64,000 bases of DNA from Moellerella wisconsensis ATCC 35017 (GTDB lineage Bacteria; Pseudomonadota; Gammaproteobacteria; Enterobacterales; Enterobacteriaceae). This document shows, piece by piece, positions 27,633 to 38,157 of this stretch. The DNA lies in assembly GCF_001294465.1 (NCBI RefSeq), contig NZ_LGAA01000010.1:151469-215468 (forward strand). Reading direction: 5' to 3'. The notes under the pieces were generated by a model. The model searched no databases and was not told the origin of the DNA. It saw nothing but the letters and a program-made list of their open reading frames with translations. Within the stretch, counting starts at the first letter, position 1, and each line of letters starts with the position of its first letter. A program made the translations under genes and the position numbers.

Positions 27633-28652
27633 ATGGCAATTCGAGTGGCAATTAACGGTTTTGGTCGTATTGGACGAAGTGTGTTAAGAGCCCTATATGA
27701 ATCAGGCCGAAGAGCTGAAATTTCTGTGATTGCAATCAATGAATTAGCAGAGCCCGAAGGGATCGCTCATTTGCTTAAATATGATTCAAGCCATGGTCGA
27801 TTTGCATGGGATGTTCGCCTTAATAATGATTTACTTTTGGTGGGTGATGATCAAATTCGTTTGTTCCACCGGCCTGAAATAGCGCAACTTCCTTGGAAAG
27901 AGTTAGGCATTGATATTGTGCTAGATTGCAGTGGAGTCTATGGCAGCCGCGAAGACGGTTTAGCTCATTTAGCCTCCGGTGCAAAAAAGGTGTTATTTTC
28001 TCATCCTGGCAGCGATGATTTAGATGCAACGGTGGTGTATGGAGTCAATCATCAAACGCTAACTTCAAATGATAAATTGGTTTCTAATGCATCTTGCACC
28101 ACCAATTGTATTATTCCAGTGATTAAATTGTTGGACGACGCTTTTGGCATTGAATCGGGGACAGTGACAACTATCCACGCGTCGATGAATGATCAACCCG
28201 TGATTGATGCTTATCATAAAGATTTACGCAGAACGCGTGCTGCAAGTCAGTCAATTATTCCGGTTGATACGCGATTAGCGGCAGGAATATCGCGTATTTT
28301 CCCACAATTTAAAGATCATTTCGAAGCGATTTCTGTTCGTGTACCAACGATAAATGTGACTGCCATTGATTTGAGTGTGACTGTGCGAGATGATGTGAGT
28401 GTTGAGGAAGTGAATCGTTTACTTCGCGGCGCCGCAGCTGATAGATTTCGTGGTATAATAGATTATACAGAACTCCCTCTGGTATCGATGGATTTTAATC
28501 ATGATCCCCACAGTGCCATCGTTGATGGAACGCAAACCAGAGTGAGCGGTAAGCACCTGATAAAAACCTTAGTTTGGTGCGATAATGAGTGGGGATTCGC
28601 TAACCGTATGCTCGATACAACATTGGCAATGGTAGCGACAGATTTAAACTAA
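27633..28652 (+). CDS. epd: D-erythrose-4-phosphate dehydrogenase
   Basis: NAD-dependent enzyme of the GAPDH family that oxidises erythrose 4-phosphate to 4-phosphoerythronate for pyridoxal phosphate synthesis. It has 339 residues. The Rossmann motif [20 protein letters not shown] opens the protein and the catalytic Cys is in [13 protein letters not shown] (about residues 151-163). The ATG at 27633 has AAGG 6 bases upstream; the frame extends to 27579 but those 18 codons are not conserved. It is first in the epd-pgk-fbaA operon, with transketolase, a producer of erythrose 4-phosphate, next door. Confidence 0.95.
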   Translation: MAIRVAINGFGRIGRSVLRALYESGRRAEISVIAINELAEPEGIAHLLKYDSSHGRFAWDVRLNNDLLLVGDDQIRLFHRPEIAQLPWKELGIDIVLDCSGVYGSREDGLAHLASGAKKVLFSHPGSDDLDATVVYGVNHQTLTSNDKLVSNASCTTNCIIPVIKLLDDAFGIESGTVTTIHASMNDQPVIDAYHKDLRRTRAASQSIIPVDTRLAAGISRIFPQFKDHFEAISVRVPTINVTAIDLSVTVRDDVSVEEVNRLLRGAAADRFRGIIDYTELPLVSMDFNHDPHSAIVDGTQTRVSGKHLIKTLVWCDNEWGFANRMLDTTLAMVATDLN

Positions 28653-28740
28653 TTATCTGCTGTTAGACCACATGGCTCACGCCAATCAAGGCTCAGCAGA
28701 GAAGATCAATTTATATAGAGAATCAACAAGAGGATTCACC

Positions 28741-29904
28741 ATGTCTGTAATTAAGATGACCGATTTGGATCTAGCGGGTAAACGTGTATTCATCCGTGCT
28801 GACCTGAACGTTCCTGTGAAAGATGGCAAAGTTACCTCTGATGCGCGTATTCGCGCTTCATTACCAACAATTGAAAATGCTCTTAAGCAAGGTGCAAAAG
28901 TAATGGTCACTTCTCACTTAGGTCGTCCGACCGAAGGTGAGTACAATGAAGAATTCTCCCTGCAGCCTGTTGTTGACTATCTGGCCGATAAAATTGATTA
29001 CCCCGTTCGTTTGGTCAAAGATTATCTGAACGGTGTTGATATCGCAGAAGGTGAATTAGTTGTTCTGGAAAACGTTCGCTTTAATAAAGGCGAGAAAAAA
29101 GACGACGAAACATTATCAAAACAGTATGCAGCACTGTGTGATGTTTATGTGATGGATGCGTTTGGTACTGCTCACCGTGCACAAGCGTCAACTCATGGTG
29201 TGGCTAAATTTGCACCTATCGCCTGTTCTGGCCCATTATTGAGTGCAGAATTAGAAGCTTTAGGGAAAGCATTAGGCAATCCAGCTCGCCCAATGGTGGC
29301 AATTGTTGGCGGTTCTAAAGTATCGACCAAACTGACTGTGTTAGATTCACTGTCTAAAATCGCTGATCAGCTGATTGTTGGTGGCGGTATCGCTAATACC
29401 TTTATTGCCGCAGAAGGTAATAACGTAGGTCGTTCTTTATATGAAGCAGATTTAATTCCAGAAGCCAAAAAATTACTGATTAACTGCCATATTCCTGTGC
29501 CTACAGACGTCCGTGTTGCAACCGAGTTCTCAGAAACTGCAGAAGCAACTTTAAAATCATCGACTGAAATTAAAGACGATGAACAAATTTTGGATTTAGG
29601 TGATGAATCTGCTGAGCGTTTAGCTGAAATTCTGAAAAATGCGAAAACTATTCTGTGGAATGGCCCAGTAGGTGTTTTCGAATTCCCTAATTTCCGTAAA
29701 GGTACTGAAGTAATTGCTAAAGCTATCGCAGATAGCGAAGCTTTCTCAATTGCTGGTGGCGGCGATACATTAGCGGCTATCGATCTGTTCGGTATTGCAG
29801 ATAAAATTTCATACATTTCAACTGGCGGTGGTGCATTCCTTGAATTCGTTGAAGGTAAAAAATTGCCAGCAGTTGTGATGCTAGAAGAACGTGCTAAAGC
29901 GTAA
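28741..29904 (+). CDS. pgk: Phosphoglycerate kinase
   Basis: Glycolytic enzyme that transfers phosphate from 1,3-bisphosphoglycerate to ADP. It has 387 residues. The N-domain substrate site [19 protein letters not shown] and [15 protein letters not shown] is at residues 20-70, and the C-domain nucleotide site includes [10 protein letters not shown] and [11 protein letters not shown]. The ATG at 28741 follows AGAGG by 7 bases and gives the standard N-terminus [16 protein letters not shown]; the frame is open to 28672 but without conservation. It lies in the operon between epd and fbaA. Confidence 0.97.
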   Translation: MSVIKMTDLDLAGKRVFIRADLNVPVKDGKVTSDARIRASLPTIENALKQGAKVMVTSHLGRPTEGEYNEEFSLQPVVDYLADKIDYPVRLVKDYLNGVDIAEGELVVLENVRFNKGEKKDDETLSKQYAALCDVYVMDAFGTAHRAQASTHGVAKFAPIACSGPLLSAELEALGKALGNPARPMVAIVGGSKVSTKLTVLDSLSKIADQLIVGGGIANTFIAAEGNNVGRSLYEADLIPEAKKLLINCHIPVPTDVRVATEFSETAEATLKSSTEIKDDEQILDLGDESAERLAEILKNAKTILWNGPVGVFEFPNFRKGTEVIAKAIADSEAFSIAGGGDTLAAIDLFGIADKISYISTGGGAFLEFVEGKKLPAVVMLEERAKA

Positions 29905-29961
29905 TTATGTCATGAAACAACAGGCAGTATTGGCTGCTTGTTAACTACAGGACCCTGTCAT

Positions 29962-31038
29962 ATGTCTAAGATTTTTGATTTCGTAAAACCAGGTGTAATT
30001 ACTGGCGATGATGTTCAGAAAGTTTTCGCAGTTGCTAAGGAAAATAATTTTGCCCTGCCAGCTGTTAACTGTGTTGGTACAGATTCTATCAATGCGGTAA
30101 TGGAAGCGGCTGCAAAAGTACGTTCGCCAGTTATTGTTCAGTTCTCTAATGGTGGTGCAGCATTTATCGCCGGTAAAGGTCTGAAAGCAGAAGGTCAACA
30201 AGCTGCAGTTCTCGGTGCAATTTCTGGTGCTCATCATGTGCATCAAATGGCTGAATACTACGGTGTCCCTGTTATCCTGCATACTGACCATTGTGCACGC
30301 AAATTGCTGCCTTGGATTGATGGCTTACTGGATGCTGGCGAAAAACATTACGCTAAAACGGGTAAACCACTGTTCTCTTCTCACATGATTGATCTATCAG
30401 AAGAATCACTGGAAGAAAATATCGCGACTTGTGCTAAATATCTTGCGCGCATGGCGAAAATCGATATGACTCTGGAAATCGAGCTGGGTTGCACTGGTGG
30501 TGAAGAAGACGGTGTTGATAACAGCGGTATGGATAGCTCAGCGCTATACACTCAGCCAGAAGACGTTGCATACGCTTACGAAAAACTGAATGCAGTTAGC
30601 CCACGTTTCACTATCGCAGCATCTTTCGGTAACGTACACGGTGTTTATAAACCAGGTAACGTACAGTTAACGCCAAAAATTCTGCGTAACTCTCAAGACT
30701 TTGTTTCTGAAAAATTTAATCTGCCACACAACAGCCTAAATTTCGTGTTCCATGGCGGTTCAGGTTCTACAGCAGAAGAAATAAAAGAAGCAGTAGGTTA
30801 CGGTGTGGTTAAAATGAATATCGATACTGATACCCAATGGGCCACTTGGGAAGGTATCCTGAATTACTACAAAAAGAATGAAGGTTATTTACAAGCTCAG
30901 CTGGGTAATCCAGAAGGTGCTGATAAACCAAACAAAAAATACTATGATCCACGTGCTTGGTTACGTAAAGCTCAGGATTCTATGGTTGTTCGTTTGGAAC
31001 AAGCATTTAAAGAGCTTAACAGCGTAGATGTACTGTAA
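29962..31038 (+). CDS. fbaA: Fructose-bisphosphate aldolase, class II
   Basis: Zinc-dependent aldolase that interconverts fructose 1,6-bisphosphate with dihydroxyacetone phosphate and glyceraldehyde 3-phosphate. It has 358 residues. Zinc and catalytic residues are visible in ILHTDHCARK (about residues 105-114), IELGCTGGEEDGVDN, FGNVHGVYKPGNV and FVFHGGSGS. The ATG at 29962 gives the standard N-terminus SKIFDFVKPGVI. It is the last gene of the epd-pgk-fbaA operon and a terminator follows. In E. coli the next genes are mscS and argO; here the hpa cluster follows instead. Confidence 0.97.
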   Translation: MSKIFDFVKPGVITGDDVQKVFAVAKENNFALPAVNCVGTDSINAVMEAAAKVRSPVIVQFSNGGAAFIAGKGLKAEGQQAAVLGAISGAHHVHQMAEYYGVPVILHTDHCARKLLPWIDGLLDAGEKHYAKTGKPLFSSHMIDLSEESLEENIATCAKYLARMAKIDMTLEIELGCTGGEEDGVDNSGMDSSALYTQPEDVAYAYEKLNAVSPRFTIAASFGNVHGVYKPGNVQLTPKILRNSQDFVSEKFNLPHNSLNFVFHGGSGSTAEEIKEAVGYGVVKMNIDTDTQWATWEGILNYYKKNEGYLQAQLGNPEGADKPNKKYYDPRAWLRKAQDSMVVRLEQAFKELNSVDVL

Positions 31039-31107
31039 GTTATTCTTTTATAAAACAAACAATCGTGTTGTCACTCTGAATAAGTAACAATTATTGTTGT
31101 TGATATA

Positions 31108-31139
31108 AGCCCTCGGCAGTGATCTGTCGGGGGTTTTTT
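31108..31139 (+). terminator. Rho-independent terminator of epd-pgk-fbaA
   Basis: CCCTCGGCAG pairs with CTGTCGGGGG (two G-U pairs) around a 4-base loop, followed by TTTTTT, 70 bases after the fbaA stop. Confidence 0.85.
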
Positions 31140-31222
31140 AGTATTAATCGACGCTATATATCGGGGCTATATTTCAGCGCTATATTTTGATTTTGCTAAT
31201 GCACTGGTACTAAGCTTCGGTG

Positions 31223-31248
31223 CTAAAAAAGCGCCTATTAAGGCGCTT
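31223..31248 (-). terminator. Rho-independent terminator of hpaBC
   Basis: On the minus strand AAGCGCC pairs with GGCGCTT with a short loop and is followed by TTTTTTAG. It lies 32 bases after the hpaC stop codon. Confidence 0.85.
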
Positions 31249-31280
31249 ATAAAGTAAGATGTTGGCTATAGTGATGTAGA

Positions 31281-31799
31281 TTATATGGCAACTTGCAGCT
31301 GTTGATGTATAACCGGATGGAATTTTCGTTTAAAGTAAATTAACCCATGCCCTTCATCTCGCACAATAATTTGTTTCATCTCAACCAAATAAACATAGTG
31401 AGTCCCAACTTCTTGTACTTGGGTAATTTCACCTTCAAGATTGGCCAGTGCTTCTTTTAGCAAGGGTTGATTGAGAATACCTTGGCTCCAAATGTCCCAA
31501 CTAAAGCGTTCTTCCATACTGGTGCCAGTCATTCCGGCAAAGTGGCAAGCCATTTCTTCTTGTTGATGATTAAGAATATTGACACACAGGCGGCCATTTT
31601 CCTGAAACACCGCATTCATGCTGCTATTGCGATTAATACATACCATTAATGTCGGTGGTGTATCAGTTACAGAGCAGACTGCTGTTGCGGTGATACCGCA
31701 GCAACCTGCATCCCCGTCGGTAGTGACAATATTCACCGCTGCCGATAGGCTCGACATAGCATCTCTAAAACGCAGACGATGTTCGTTTTCTAGGGACAT
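31281..31799 (-). CDS. hpaC: 4-hydroxyphenylacetate 3-monooxygenase, flavin reductase component
   Basis: Small NADH:flavin oxidoreductase that supplies FADH2 to HpaB. It has 172 residues and the flavin-reductase-like fold. Conserved blocks include RLRFRDAMSSLSAAVNIVTT at the N-terminus, GITATAVCSVTDTPPTLMVC (FMN/FAD binding), HFAGMTG and the closing GHGLIYFKRKFHPV. It lies 20 bases after hpaB and is followed by a terminator, so hpaBC form the end of the cluster's transcription in this direction. Confidence 0.95.
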   Translation of the reverse strand: MSLENEHRLRFRDAMSSLSAAVNIVTTDGDAGCCGITATAVCSVTDTPPTLMVCINRNSSMNAVFQENGRLCVNILNHQQEEMACHFAGMTGTSMEERFSWDIWSQGILNQPLLKEALANLEGEITQVQEVGTHYVYLVEMKQIIVRDEGHGLIYFKRKFHPVIHQQLQVAI

Positions 31800-31819
31800 T
31801 TTTGGCCTCCTGCTGCTAA

Positions 31820-33382
31820 TTATTTAAGCAGCGAATCTAACATGTTAATATCGTTATTATTGTGTAGATGCGGTCGAGTCCAGCCATGCTGATCGTAATC
31901 AGATAGGCAACGGTCAACCATATCGGTCATTGCTTTCATATTTCCTGAGCCATAAGCATGACGTAAGCATTGCAGGCGAATTTCATCCTGGCTACCCGCA
32001 TAGTTTATTTCATATAGCTCATGGCGCCCGCCGAATTCACTGCCTATCGCATCCCACATTAATTTCAAAACTTTAATTCGTTCAACGTGATCCATGCCAT
32101 TTGAGCCGCGAACATATTTAGCCAGGTATTTATCAATCTCCGGATTATTCATATCGCGTACACTTGATGGTAAATAAATCAGACCACTAGCGACGTTACT
32201 TTCAATAATATTCTTAATTTTGGTGTAGGCCATTGGTGCCATTACGCGGTATGTCTGAATCGCTTGGGTATCTGGTAAATAAGAGCCGCCTTCCCATTGC
32301 TGCGCTTCTGAACACATAGCATCGCTCAATGACCAAAATAAGTTACGCCATGCGACGACTTCGCCTAACGATGCTTGTACACCGCGGAAATCGATAACGC
32401 CAGTGCACTCTAAGCTTTTTTGCAATAGCCCGGTGATGAAGTCTAACTTTACCGCCAAGCGTACACAGGCTTGCAGTGGGAATAAGCGAGCAAATCCCCC
32501 TTGAACTGCCCAGTTTCTCGCCCGATCAAAATCACGATAAATCAGGACATTTTCCCATGGTATCAGCACATGATCCATTACCAGTATCGCGTCATTCTCG
32601 TCGAAACGGCTAGAAAGTGGGTAATCAAATGGTGCTCCCGTAGCGCCAGCGACTAATTCATAGGATGCTCGCGAGATTAATTTAACCCCGTCAGCATCCA
32701 TAGGTGCCACAAACATGAGGGCAAAATCAGGATTATCGCCCATCACTTGCGCTGAGCCAAAACCGATAAAATTATAGTGAGTCAGTGCCGAGTTAGTGGC
32801 GACTACTTTTGCGCCGCTGACGATAATACCTGCATCTGTTTCTTTTTCCAGTTTGATATAAACGTCTTTTACTTCATCCGCGGATTTATGGCGATCGATA
32901 GGGGGGTTAACGATAGCGTGGTTGAAGTACAGTCCGCTCTCTTGAATGCGTTTATACCAAGTGCGCGCATTATCCGCAAATTGACCATAATATTCAGGAT
33001 TAGCCCCTAAAACGCTGGCGAATGCCGCCTTATAATCGGGAGTGCGTCCCATCCATCCGTAGCTTTGGCGTGACCAGTCGGCGATCGCGTCACGTTGTTG
33101 GCGCAATTCGTCTTTTCCTGTCGCATAGCGGAAGAATTTGTGGGTATAACCGCCGTTGCCGGTATCAGTATTCCAGCAGAGTGAATTGTGTGTTTTTTCA
33201 TCATGAAGTGCATCATATAATTGCCCTATCGACGCTGCTGAATTACGAAAAGCTGGGTGGGTAGTGACATCTTTAACTCGCTCACCATAAATATAAATCT
33301 CACGACCATCTTGGAGGCTCTTCAGATATTCCTGACTATTAAAAGGGCGTTTAGCATCGGAACGAAAATCTTCTGGCTTCAT
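31820..33382 (-). CDS. hpaB: 4-hydroxyphenylacetate 3-monooxygenase, oxygenase component
   Basis: FADH2-dependent oxygenase that hydroxylates 4-hydroxyphenylacetate to 3,4-dihydroxyphenylacetate (homoprotocatechuate), the first step of the pathway. It has 520 residues, exactly the E. coli length. Near-identical blocks are SLQDGREIYIYGERVKDVTT, SYGWMGRTPDYKAAF, FNHAIVNPPIDRH and KYVRGSNGMDHVERIKVLKL. The ATG at 33382 has GAGG five bases upstream and matches the MKPEDFR start. A 553-base gap separates it from hpaA, so it has its own promoter, which in E. coli W is activated by HpaA. Confidence 0.97.
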   Translation of the reverse strand: MKPEDFRSDAKRPFNSQEYLKSLQDGREIYIYGERVKDVTTHPAFRNSAASIGQLYDALHDEKTHNSLCWNTDTGNGGYTHKFFRYATGKDELRQQRDAIADWSRQSYGWMGRTPDYKAAFASVLGANPEYYGQFADNARTWYKRIQESGLYFNHAIVNPPIDRHKSADEVKDVYIKLEKETDAGIIVSGAKVVATNSALTHYNFIGFGSAQVMGDNPDFALMFVAPMDADGVKLISRASYELVAGATGAPFDYPLSSRFDENDAILVMDHVLIPWENVLIYRDFDRARNWAVQGGFARLFPLQACVRLAVKLDFITGLLQKSLECTGVIDFRGVQASLGEVVAWRNLFWSLSDAMCSEAQQWEGGSYLPDTQAIQTYRVMAPMAYTKIKNIIESNVASGLIYLPSSVRDMNNPEIDKYLAKYVRGSNGMDHVERIKVLKLMWDAIGSEFGGRHELYEINYAGSQDEIRLQCLRHAYGSGNMKAMTDMVDRCLSDYDQHGWTRPHLHNNNDINMLDSLLK

Positions 33383-33935
33383 GTCTACCTCGTTATCGGA
33401 AAGCATATTAGGCAATAATGACCAATATTAAATGTTAAATTTATGTTTGTTTTATGTGTCACCATTGAAGCGTCTTTTCTTGAGAGAGAACAGAGATTTT
33501 ACAGAGGATAACCGGTACTTTTCGTTGGAAGTGATTATTTGTTATGGAATTGTGATCTGCAATATACTTTTATAATAATAAATTAATTTTACATTATTTT
33601 ATTGTTTTTATTCATACGGATAGAGTTGTTTTATAATTATACCACCCATGATGGGAAGTGATATTTTTAATATTGAATATCACTATTTGTGATTTTGTTA
33701 GCCAGTATTAATGTAGATTAAAATAAAATAACAAAGAATTAAAATGTTTTTAATTTGTAAAATTATAATTAATTAGATAAATCAGAAACTCCGCACTGAT
33801 AAGAAAACGGGTTAGCAAATAATTGTTTATAGAGACGATAAAATTATAATAAAAGAAAAAATCGATGAGGAAAATAGGGCGCTAACGGGTAGCCTCAAAT
33901 TAGAGAGGAGACATCAGTTATAGAGGAGACATCAG
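33383..33935 (-). promoter_or_regulatory. hpaA-hpaB intergenic region, expected hpaBC promoter
   Basis: Noncoding AT-rich DNA. TGTGATC at 33551-33557 is a perfect CRP half-site with a poor second half, about 170 bp before hpaB. ATCAC and GTGAT at 33679-33693 form a 5-5-5 inverted repeat. In E. coli W the hpaBC promoter needs HpaA, CRP and IHF, so such sites are expected, but none is convincing here. Confidence 0.4.
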
Positions 33936-33939
33936 TTAT
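33904..33939. repeat. Perfect 18-bp tandem duplication at the hpaA stop codon
   Basis: AGAGGAGACATCAGTTAT is repeated head to tail at 33904-33921 and 33922-33939. The second copy contains the hpaA stop codon (33936-33938), and the first lies just beyond it. It looks like a recent slippage duplication that leaves the protein unchanged. Confidence 0.85.
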
Positions 33940-34841
33940 AATGACGGAGAATGAAGATTATTATCTCGCCATACGCTGGGTGAGCTGCCGACAGAACGAT
34001 TAAAAAAGCGGGCGAAATATGCCGGATCTTTAAACCCGAGCCGATAGGCGATTTCAAATACAGGGCTATCGCTGAACAATAATAAACGCTTAGCCTCGCG
34101 TAATATACGGTCTAAAATCAATCGCTTAGGTGGTCGATTGGCAAATCTGCGACACATATCTTTTAAGCGAGATTCAGTAATGCCTAATTTATCGGCGTAT
34201 TCTGGTACCGATAAATGCTGGTGATAATGATGGTCAATAAGCTGGTTAAATCTTTGAAATAACTTAAGTTCACCTCGCATTCCACAAATATGGTGATCAT
34301 CGAGCGGAATGCTGCGAAGTAAAAAAGTAAACATCGCTTGTGCAAGGTTCGAGAGTGCTTGATCGCGGCCAGCATATTGATGGGATGATTCTCTTTCAAT
34401 CAATGCCCAATAGTGATTAAAAGTAGCTAAATCAGCCGGTTTATCAGCCACAGATAAGCAAATAGCTGGAATATCGATAATATCAGGCTGGGTAGGATAC
34501 AGCGAATGTAACAATGGCGAGATCAGTTCCTGACGTACTGTGAGCACGTAGCCGTCGGTATCTTCCTGAGTAAAAAAAGTATGGGGTACCGAGGGCGGAG
34601 TCAAAATAAATAACGGTGCTTGAACAGAATAACGCTGCTCATCAAGCTGTAAAGTGATATGCCCAGTGACTAAATAATGCAGTTGGAAAAACCCATCATG
34701 ACGATGGGCTTGCATATCACGACCAAAAAAAGCCGCCATTTTACCGAATGTCTGATAATGAACGTCATCAGTGCCCTGAGTTTCGTCATAATCTTTACTG
34801 ATATCAATGTTGGTGATTGTCGATAAAGAAACATCAGACAT
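33936..34841 (-). CDS. hpaA: AraC-family activator HpaA of the hpaBC genes
   Basis: Transcriptional activator that responds to 4-hydroxyphenylacetate and turns on hpaBC in E. coli W. It has 301 residues: a cupin-like N-terminal effector domain (NIDISKDYDETQGTDDVHYQ, FFGRDMQAHRHDGFFQLHYL), then two AraC HTH units at the C-terminus (LSVPEYADKLGITESRLKDM and PVFEIAYRLGFKDPAYFARF). I chose the ATG at 34841, 9 bases from GGAG, rather than 34856, which has no such site. It follows hpaX by 37 bases on the same strand. Confidence 0.93.
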   Translation of the reverse strand: MSDVSLSTITNIDISKDYDETQGTDDVHYQTFGKMAAFFGRDMQAHRHDGFFQLHYLVTGHITLQLDEQRYSVQAPLFILTPPSVPHTFFTQEDTDGYVLTVRQELISPLLHSLYPTQPDIIDIPAICLSVADKPADLATFNHYWALIERESSHQYAGRDQALSNLAQAMFTFLLRSIPLDDHHICGMRGELKLFQRFNQLIDHHYHQHLSVPEYADKLGITESRLKDMCRRFANRPPKRLILDRILREAKRLLLFSDSPVFEIAYRLGFKDPAYFARFFNRSVGSSPSVWRDNNLHSPSL

Positions 34842-34878
34842 AACGCAGGACTCCATGGATAATAACGATCAATCTTCG

Positions 34879-36249
34879 CTAAGGTGTTGCTCTTGGGCGT
34901 GAGCTTTTCATCGGGATGAATAGCACAATTATAGCCCCAACAACCAATAGCCCTGCGACAAAATACAGCCCTGAGTTAAAGCTGCCGGTAGTATCTTTAA
35001 ACCAACCTATTAATAATGGGCTAACGGCGGAGCCAATATTACCGGTTGCATTGATAACCGCAATACCTACAGCACGGGCGCGCAGGCTAATGGATTGATC
35101 TGGCGTAGTCCAAAAGACAGCCATTGCCGTAAATGAGCCTGTCGATGCCATGATAATACCGAGCAACTGCACAAGTGGATGACTGGTAAGTGATGCAAGG
35201 ATCCAACCTGCGGCCGCGAATAAGAACGGCAAAGCGGTATGCATTTTTCGTTCTTGTAATCGGTCAGAGCGTCGACTCCAATAGATCATACCAAAGATAG
35301 TACAGAATTGAGGTATGGCGGTGAGCAAGCCAATCATGGCGTTACTGCTGCCCTGATTAAAGCTTTGCATTATCTGTGGTGTCCAGATATTAATTGCGCT
35401 CAATGTATTGGTTAAACAAAAATAGGCCACGGTATACATTAAGATTGCAGGAGTGAATATTTCTTTCCATAAGCTGGTGGTTTGTAATGCGCTCTGGCTT
35501 TTAGCCCCGTGAGGCTGAACTAATTGCAGATTATCTTGCTCCATCATCTCTTTGAGGCAGGCTTTATCCTCTGAAGTCAGCCACTTGGCTTTTGATGGAG
35601 AATCATCAAGATAAAACCAAACTAATACGCCCAATAATACCGATGGAAAGCCTTCTAGCAAGAATAGCCATTGCCAGCCATGTAAGTTAAGTATTCCATC
35701 CATTTCGAGAATATAGCCCGAAGCTAAAGAGCCAAAAGCCATAGTGACCGGCATTGCAACCATAAATAATGCGTTGGCGCGAGCTCGGAAATAGGCGGGA
35801 AACCAGTAGGTGAGATAAACTAAAATGCCGGGCAAGAAACCCGCTTCGGCGATACCGACCAGCATGCGCAAAATATATAAACTGGTAGGGCCGGTTGCGA
35901 ACATGGTGGCAGTGGAGGCAAATCCCCACAGCACCATAATGGTGGCAATCCAACGGCGAGCGCCCACAATCCCAAGCATAATATTACTAGGAATACCGAA
36001 AATAACGTAAGTGACATAAAATAGGGTTGCGGCTAAGCCAAACATCGTGGATGAAAGGCCGAGATCTTTACCCATGGTTAAACCTGCAAAGCCAATATTA
36101 ATGCGATCTAAAAATGAGAAAATAAATAGAACAAATAAAAATACAATTAAACGACGAAACAGTTTTTTTATTACTCGTTGTTGAGGTTCAGTTAAATTTT
36201 TATGTTGGTCTGCGGGATTGCTCGCCGTAATATCCGCGGTATTTTTCAT
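34879..36249 (-). CDS. hpaX: 4-hydroxyphenylacetate permease HpaX (MFS)
   Basis: Inner-membrane transporter of the major facilitator superfamily, anion:cation symporter type, importing 4-hydroxyphenylacetate. It has 456 residues with about 12 membrane helices. The first helix motif FIFSFLDRINIGFAGLTMGK is the family hallmark, followed by GARRWIATIMVLWG and RMLVGIAEAGFLPGILVYLT. A hydrophilic central loop spans about residues 220-265. It is placed between hpaI and hpaA as in E. coli W. The 277-base gap before it could hold a separate promoter. Confidence 0.93.
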   Translation of the reverse strand: MKNTADITASNPADQHKNLTEPQQRVIKKLFRRLIVFLFVLFIFSFLDRINIGFAGLTMGKDLGLSSTMFGLAATLFYVTYVIFGIPSNIMLGIVGARRWIATIMVLWGFASTATMFATGPTSLYILRMLVGIAEAGFLPGILVYLTYWFPAYFRARANALFMVAMPVTMAFGSLASGYILEMDGILNLHGWQWLFLLEGFPSVLLGVLVWFYLDDSPSKAKWLTSEDKACLKEMMEQDNLQLVQPHGAKSQSALQTTSLWKEIFTPAILMYTVAYFCLTNTLSAINIWTPQIMQSFNQGSSNAMIGLLTAIPQFCTIFGMIYWSRRSDRLQERKMHTALPFLFAAAGWILASLTSHPLVQLLGIIMASTGSFTAMAVFWTTPDQSISLRARAVGIAVINATGNIGSAVSPLLIGWFKDTTGSFNSGLYFVAGLLVVGAIIVLFIPMKSSRPRATP

Positions 36250-36526
36250 TATTATTCTCTCATTTATAGGTATAAGAGGCTATTAGGCAGATAACGTGCA
36301 TCTGCCCAGTTGGCTATTCCGACTGATTTTATACGCGAGGTTTATTATTCTTTAACCATTTAATTATAAACAGTTTAATTCTTATTCTGATTATTTTTGA
36401 TGGTTTATAAGCACCAATAAACGCTGAAATAAATCAGGCATATATTTCATCGGTATATTTTATTTATAATAATTTTTAAAATTTAATATTTTTTTATATA
36501 TGACTTTATCTATAGTGAGTTAATTA

Positions 36527-37330
36527 TTAATAAACACTAGATGCAGCCACTGATATTTGACGATTAGATTTAAATTTTGCGGCTAATGATTCCGCACTGC
36601 GGGCTAATAAAGTGGTATCAACGCCGACAGCAACAAATAAGGTACCCAATTTTAAATAATGTTCAGCTACGTCAGGTGCAGCCATTAATATGCCTGAAGC
36701 TTTACCGGCTTGTTTGATTAATAAAATCGCCTGTTCGATAGCGGTTCTAACTTCAGGGTGATTAGGATTGCCCGCAAATCCCATGTCTGCGCTGAGATCG
36801 GCAGGACCGATAAATACGCCATCCACGCCATCAACCTGTAAAATTTGAGGTAAGTTTATTAAGGCTTCACGCGTTTCAACTTGCACAATCACACACATTT
36901 CATCGTTAGCTTGATGAATATAATCTGCGACCCGATTCCAGCGTGAGGCACGAGCTAGTGCGCTACCAACACCCCGGATCCCCGCGGGAGGATAACGAGT
37001 CGCTTTAACGGCTTGCTCGGCTTGCTGAGCATTTTGGATCATCGGGATCAATAATGTCTGTGCGCCAATATCTAATAATTGTTTGATAATTACTGGATCA
37101 TTCCACGGCGGCCGGACTACTGGCTGTGATGGGTATGGGGCGATAGCTTGTAATTGAGATAAAATAGTCGGGATTGTATTTGGTGCATGTTCACCGTCAA
37201 TCAATAACCAGTCAAATCCGGCTCCTGCGACCAATTCGGCGCTGTATGCGCTACTCAGGCCCAGCCATAGACCAATTTGTGGTTGGCCTGCTTTTAGGGC
37301 GCGCTTAAAGCTATTTTTTGGCATTTTCAT
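36527..37330 (-). CDS. hpaI: 4-hydroxy-2-oxo-heptane-1,7-dioate aldolase
   Basis: Class II metal-dependent aldolase of the HpcH/HpaI family that cleaves 4-hydroxy-2-oxoheptanedioate to pyruvate and succinate semialdehyde. It has 267 residues. Landmarks are [33 protein letters not shown] (catalytic His), the Arg block [26 protein letters not shown] and [13 protein letters not shown]. The ATG at 37330 is 5 bases from AGAGG. It follows hpaH by 10 bases. Its product succinate semialdehyde is the substrate of the gabD-like gene in the same operon. Confidence 0.96.
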   Translation of the reverse strand: MKMPKNSFKRALKAGQPQIGLWLGLSSAYSAELVAGAGFDWLLIDGEHAPNTIPTILSQLQAIAPYPSQPVVRPPWNDPVIIKQLLDIGAQTLLIPMIQNAQQAEQAVKATRYPPAGIRGVGSALARASRWNRVADYIHQANDEMCVIVQVETREALINLPQILQVDGVDGVFIGPADLSADMGFAGNPNHPEVRTAIEQAILLIKQAGKASGILMAAPDVAEHYLKLGTLFVAVGVDTTLLARSAESLAAKFKSNRQISVAASSVY

Positions 37331-37340
37331 GAGAGCCTCT

Positions 37341-38144
37341 TTAGACAAAATGGCAGCTGATTGATCCCATTACCCCATAGTCGGCGTGGAAAGTATCTCC
37401 ACGACGAACAGGCACAGGACGGGTGAAGGAGCCCGCGAGAATAATTTGTCCCGCGTCTAATTCAACATTATGAGGTGCCAGTTTGTTCGCCAACCAAGCC
37501 ACACCATTTGCTGGGTGATTCAGTACTGCGGCAGCAACACCTGACTCCTCAATAACGCCATTGCGGTACAGAAGGGCGCTTATCCAACGTAAGTCGAGAT
37601 CTCTCGGTTTAATTGGACGTCCGCCCATGATAACGGCTGCGTTAGCGGCGTTATCAGAAATCGTATCGAACACTTTGCGTGGACGTTGAGTCTCAGGATC
37701 GATGTTATGACAACGAGCATCAATCAACTCCAACGCAGGAATAACATAGTCTGTCGCATTATAAACATCGAACAAGGTACAATTTGGGCCACGGAGTGGC
37801 TTTGCCAGTATAAATGCCAGTTCAACTTCAATGCGAGGAACAATAAAACGGTCAAAAGGGATCTCGCTACCATCAGCGAAAAACATATCATCCAGTAATG
37901 CACCGTAATCGGGTTCATCAATTTGCGAGCTAGCTTGCATCGCTTTCGAGGTTAACCCAATTTTATGCCCTTTCAGTATTCGCCCTTCAGACATTTTTAA
38001 ACCTACCCATTCACGTTGAATCGCATATGCATCTTCAATCGTAATTTCTGGATGATCTAAAGAGATCTGGCGGATTTGCTCACCTTTTTTTTCTGCGTTA
38101 TTCAGACGCTGTGCAACCTGCGATACGATATCTTTCTGTAACAT
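37341..38144 (-). CDS. hpaH: 2-oxo-hept-4-ene-1,7-dioate hydratase
   Basis: Hydratase of the FAH-like/MhpD family that adds water to 2-oxohept-4-ene-1,7-dioate to form the HpaI substrate. It has 267 residues, as in E. coli. Conserved parts are [20 protein letters not shown], the metal ligands in [11 protein letters not shown], and [25 protein letters not shown] lies 10 bases before the ATG, within the end of the upstream aldehyde dehydrogenase gene (13-base gap). It is an operon member. Confidence 0.96.
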   Translation of the reverse strand: MLQKDIVSQVAQRLNNAEKKGEQIRQISLDHPEITIEDAYAIQREWVGLKMSEGRILKGHKIGLTSKAMQASSQIDEPDYGALLDDMFFADGSEIPFDRFIVPRIEVELAFILAKPLRGPNCTLFDVYNATDYVIPALELIDARCHNIDPETQRPRKVFDTISDNAANAAVIMGGRPIKPRDLDLRWISALLYRNGVIEESGVAAAVLNHPANGVAWLANKLAPHNVELDAGQIILAGSFTRPVPVRRGDTFHADYGVMGSISCHFV

Positions 38145-38157
38145 ATGGGTTTGGCTC

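Noticed and set aside
29367..29816. 149-codon minus-strand ORF inside pgk
   Set aside because: Fully contained in a conserved gene on the other strand; Ser/Ala-rich shadow translation with no recognisable domain.
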